The position numbers and the translations under genes were made by a program. A stretch of DNA of 7,259 bases, from assembly GCA_964454675.1 (NCBI GenBank), contig CAYVUB010000058.1, positions 1 to 7,259 on the forward strand, in the 5' to 3' direction. The DNA comes from CAYVUB01 sp964454675. Lineage in GTDB: Bacteria > Bacteroidota > Bacteroidia > Flavobacteriales > Flavobacteriaceae. The notes below the pieces were generated by a model, which worked only from the letters and a program-made list of their open reading frames with translations, had not been told where the DNA came from and made no database searches. Below, in pieces: positions 7,030 through 7,259 of this stretch (position 1 is the first letter of the stretch; every line of letters starts with the position of its first letter).

Positions 7030-7072
7030 GATGCTTAGTTATTTGTTATTGGACGGAAGATGGAAGACGAAA
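7030..7072. other. Short purine-rich spacer after nuoN
   Basis: Forty-three bases between the nuoN stop and the repeat array. It contains a purine-rich stretch with loosely repeated units (ACGGAAGA, TGGAAGAC, GAAAC; about 7052-7072). No gene or hairpin terminator is seen. Confidence 0.4.
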
Positions 7073-7123
7073 CCTGTCATTCCGAACGAAGTGCAGTGCA
7101 ACGGAACGAAGTTGAGGAATCTT
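7073..7123 (+). repeat. 51-nt GC-rich intergenic repeat, copy 1
   Basis: The unit begins CCTGTCATTCCGAACGAAG and ends GTTGAGGAATCTT. Within it GAACGAAGT occurs twice (7084-7092, 7104-7112) around a tandem GTGCA GTGCA (7091-7100), and ATTCC at 7079-7083 can pair with GGAAT at 7116-7120. It abuts copy 2 exactly head to tail. Local GC is about 50%, above the genes. This resembles the dispersed GTCATTCC...GAGGAATC repeats found between genes in Bacteroidota; no coding potential is seen. Confidence 0.85.
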
Positions 7124-7203
7124 CCTGTCATTGCTTCGCCAGTTCGGCTGTCGCCTCGTGCCCGAACGAAGTGCAGTGCAACGGAACGAAGTTGAGGAAT
7201 CTT
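7124..7203 (+). repeat. Intergenic repeat, copy 2, with a 29-nt insertion
   Basis: Identical to copy 1 at its first 9 bases (7124-7132) and last 42 (7162-7203), but split by 29 nt at 7133-7161 containing GCTTCGCCAGTTCGGCTG and TCGCCTCGTGC. The junction changes GTCATTCC to GTCATTGC, the same variant as in the repeat between rhuM and nuoN, so this copy looks like a composite of two related repeat types. Confidence 0.85.
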
Positions 7204-7249
7204 CCTGTCATTCCGAACGAAGTGCAGTGCAACGGAACAAAGTTGAGGA
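7204..7249 (+). repeat. Intergenic repeat, copy 3, diverging at its 3' end
   Basis: Matches copy 1 over 46 bases with one substitution (GGAACAAAG at 7234-7242 in place of GGAACGAAG), then departs after GAGGA into AACCCAGCGA instead of ATCTT. The array may continue or end beyond the window. Confidence 0.8.
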
Positions 7250-7259
7250 AACCCAGCGA

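Noticed and set aside
7073..7249. CRISPR array
   Set aside because: The repeats abut without unique spacers of regular length, and the only extra sequence is one 29-nt insertion within a repeat; no cas gene is present.

Overview
The window is a stretch of the proton-pumping membrane arm of respiratory complex I (NADH:quinone oxidoreductase), all on the + strand. Gene order is nuoJ (5' end cut off by the window) - small DoxX-like membrane gene - nuoK - nuoL - nuoM - rhuM - nuoN, followed by a non-coding array of dispersed-type repeats at the right edge. The protein styles (NuoN starting MNTLIAIGS, NuoM of 477 aa), the A-rich leaders without a clear Shine-Dalgarno, a TAnnTTTG-type promoter motif, roughly 36-40% GC in the nuo genes and the intergenic repeats (GTCATTCC...GAGGAATC type; TTTAGGA heptads) all suggest a member of Bacteroidota, most likely a flavobacterium. 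The genus cannot be fixed from this window.

Layout. 1-351: C-terminal part of NuoJ. 353-739: a 128-aa four-helix membrane protein, tentatively DoxX-like, starting one base after the nuoJ stop and visibly more AT-rich (about 28% GC by hand count) than nuoJ (about 36%) or nuoK (about 40%). 758-4412: nuoK, nuoL and nuoM, tightly spaced (8 and 11 nt gaps), each with the charged residues expected of working antiporter-like or linker subunits. 4413-4579: a very AT-rich spacer holding two oppositely oriented tracts of a TTTAGGA-like heptad repeat and a possible promoter. 4580-5581: an intact RhuM-family gene, a poorly understood accessory protein with a predicted DNA-binding N-terminus. 5582-5655: a short spacer with a dispersed repeat and a 16-nt sequence identical to the leader of rhuM. 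5656-7029: full-length nuoN. 7030-7259: no gene; three head-to-tail copies of an approximately 51-nt GC-richer repeat, the middle one carrying a 29-nt insertion.

How the parts work together. NuoJ, K, L, M and N form the membrane arm that couples NADH oxidation to proton translocation; NuoL, M and N are the three antiporter-like subunits, and NuoJ and NuoK link them to the quinone site. All appear functional from their key residues. The interest lies in the two accessory genes lodged at nuoJ/nuoK and nuoM/nuoN, both co-directional and leaving every nuo frame intact, and in the repeats around rhuM and after nuoN. I see no CRISPR, tRNA, rRNA, transposase or recognisable new multi-gene defence system; the best candidate novelty is the repeat-bounded rhuM insertion inside a core respiratory operon.
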